From contig CAJMQV010000090.1 of assembly GCA_905215575.1 (NCBI GenBank), positions 1 through 7,516 on the forward strand: a stretch of DNA of 7,516 nt, read 5' to 3'. Position 1 is the first letter of the stretch. Each line of letters opens with the position of its first letter. Under the pieces are notes generated by a model. That model was given only the letters and a program-made list of their open reading frames with translations. It ran no database searches and was not told the DNA's origin. The position numbers and the translations under genes are program-made. Source of the stretch: an uncultured bacterium (lineage in GTDB: Bacteria; Bacteroidota; Bacteroidia; Bacteroidales; Bacteroidaceae). Positions 7,355 to 7,516 of the stretch are shown piece by piece.

Positions 7355-7386
7355 TTTGGCAGATTTATCGGATATGCTTATCTTTG
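7355..7386 (+). promoter_or_regulatory. Bacteroidetes-type promoter reading rightward out of the window
   Basis: TTTG at 7355-7358, a 20-bp spacer and TATCTTTG at 7379-7386 match the Bacteroidetes housekeeping promoter TTTG/TAnnTTTG at the usual spacing. Transcription would start near 7393. The extended -7 sequence TTATCTTTG is identical to that of the oppositely directed malQ promoter. Confidence 0.68.
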
Positions 7387-7392
7387 TACTAT

Positions 7393-7516
7393 AAAAATTA
7401 CCGCATCGGTTAGATTGGGATACTCATCAAAAAATTACTGAAAACCGAGAAAGCTTCATACTCCAATGGCGGGCCACGCCTTCGGGTAGCATTTATGCCG
7501 GTGGATTACAAAGGAG
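7393..7516 (+). other. Leader or start of an unresolved rightward gene, cut by the window edge
   Basis: This stretch lies downstream of the rightward promoter. It changes from AT-rich to GC-rich at about 7461, as if coding sequence begins near there. No convincing start is visible. ATG 7466 meets TAG after seven codons. ATG 7495 opens MPVDYKG and runs off the end. A third frame is open from 7395 to the end but has no ATG. AAGGAG at 7511-7516 could be a Shine-Dalgarno for a start beyond the window, though this is rare in Bacteroidetes. Short pairings exist: TCGGTT 7406-7411 with AACCGA 7443-7448, and GGCG 7468-7471 with CGCC 7477-7480. A structured leader is therefore possible, but no known riboswitch or RNA class is recognised. 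Confidence 0.35.

Noticed and set aside
7196..7441. 81-codon + strand frame spanning the divergent control region
   Set aside because: It covers both predicted promoters and the palindrome, overlaps the malQ start, and has AT-rich, unrecognisable content.
1..7516. CRISPR array, tRNA, rRNA or transposase gene
   Set aside because: No regularly spaced repeats, no cloverleaf or rRNA motifs, and no transposase or integrase reading frame were seen.

Overview
The window looks like a piece of a Bacteroidales genome (Bacteroides, Phocaeicola or a close relative). The evidence is two -33/-7 promoters of the Bacteroidetes type (TTG or TTTG, about 20 bp, then TAnnTTTG), genes without Shine-Dalgarno sequences, and a long 4-alpha-glucanotransferase with tandem N-terminal starch-binding domains, as found in glycan-degrading Bacteroidetes. 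The genus is an inference from memory and was not tested by a search.

Left part (1-2710, + strand, AT-rich): one large gene encodes a PLD-type nuclease, a superfamily 2 helicase and a C-terminal DUF3427 region. This is the layout of SauUSI-like modification-dependent (type IV) restriction enzymes. The 5' end is damaged or missing. In-frame sequence that still reads like the PLD domain lies upstream of the only ATG and is cut by a TAA at 14-16, and no ribosome binding site or promoter is visible.

Junction (2711-2827): a short AT-rich gap between convergent genes carries a strong inverted repeat at 2749-2808, probably a terminator. Base composition shifts here: hand-counted 60-base samples give 19/60 G+C at 541-600 and 32/60 at 4561-4620. 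The restriction gene is therefore probably imported and sits beside core genes.

Right part (2828-7207, - strand): malQ, a DPE2-type GH77 enzyme of 903 residues, is followed after 30 bp by an ABC-F ATPase of 545 residues. The pair is probably one transcript, read from a promoter at about 7287-7317. MalQ would process cytosolic malto-oligosaccharides. The ABC-F protein is a soluble ribosome-associated ATPase by family, with no evident metabolic link to malQ.

Right end (7208-7516): a divergent control region. A second consensus promoter points right (7355-7386), and a perfect 14-bp palindrome (7330-7343) lies almost midway between the two promoters. The gene driven to the right is not resolved within the window.
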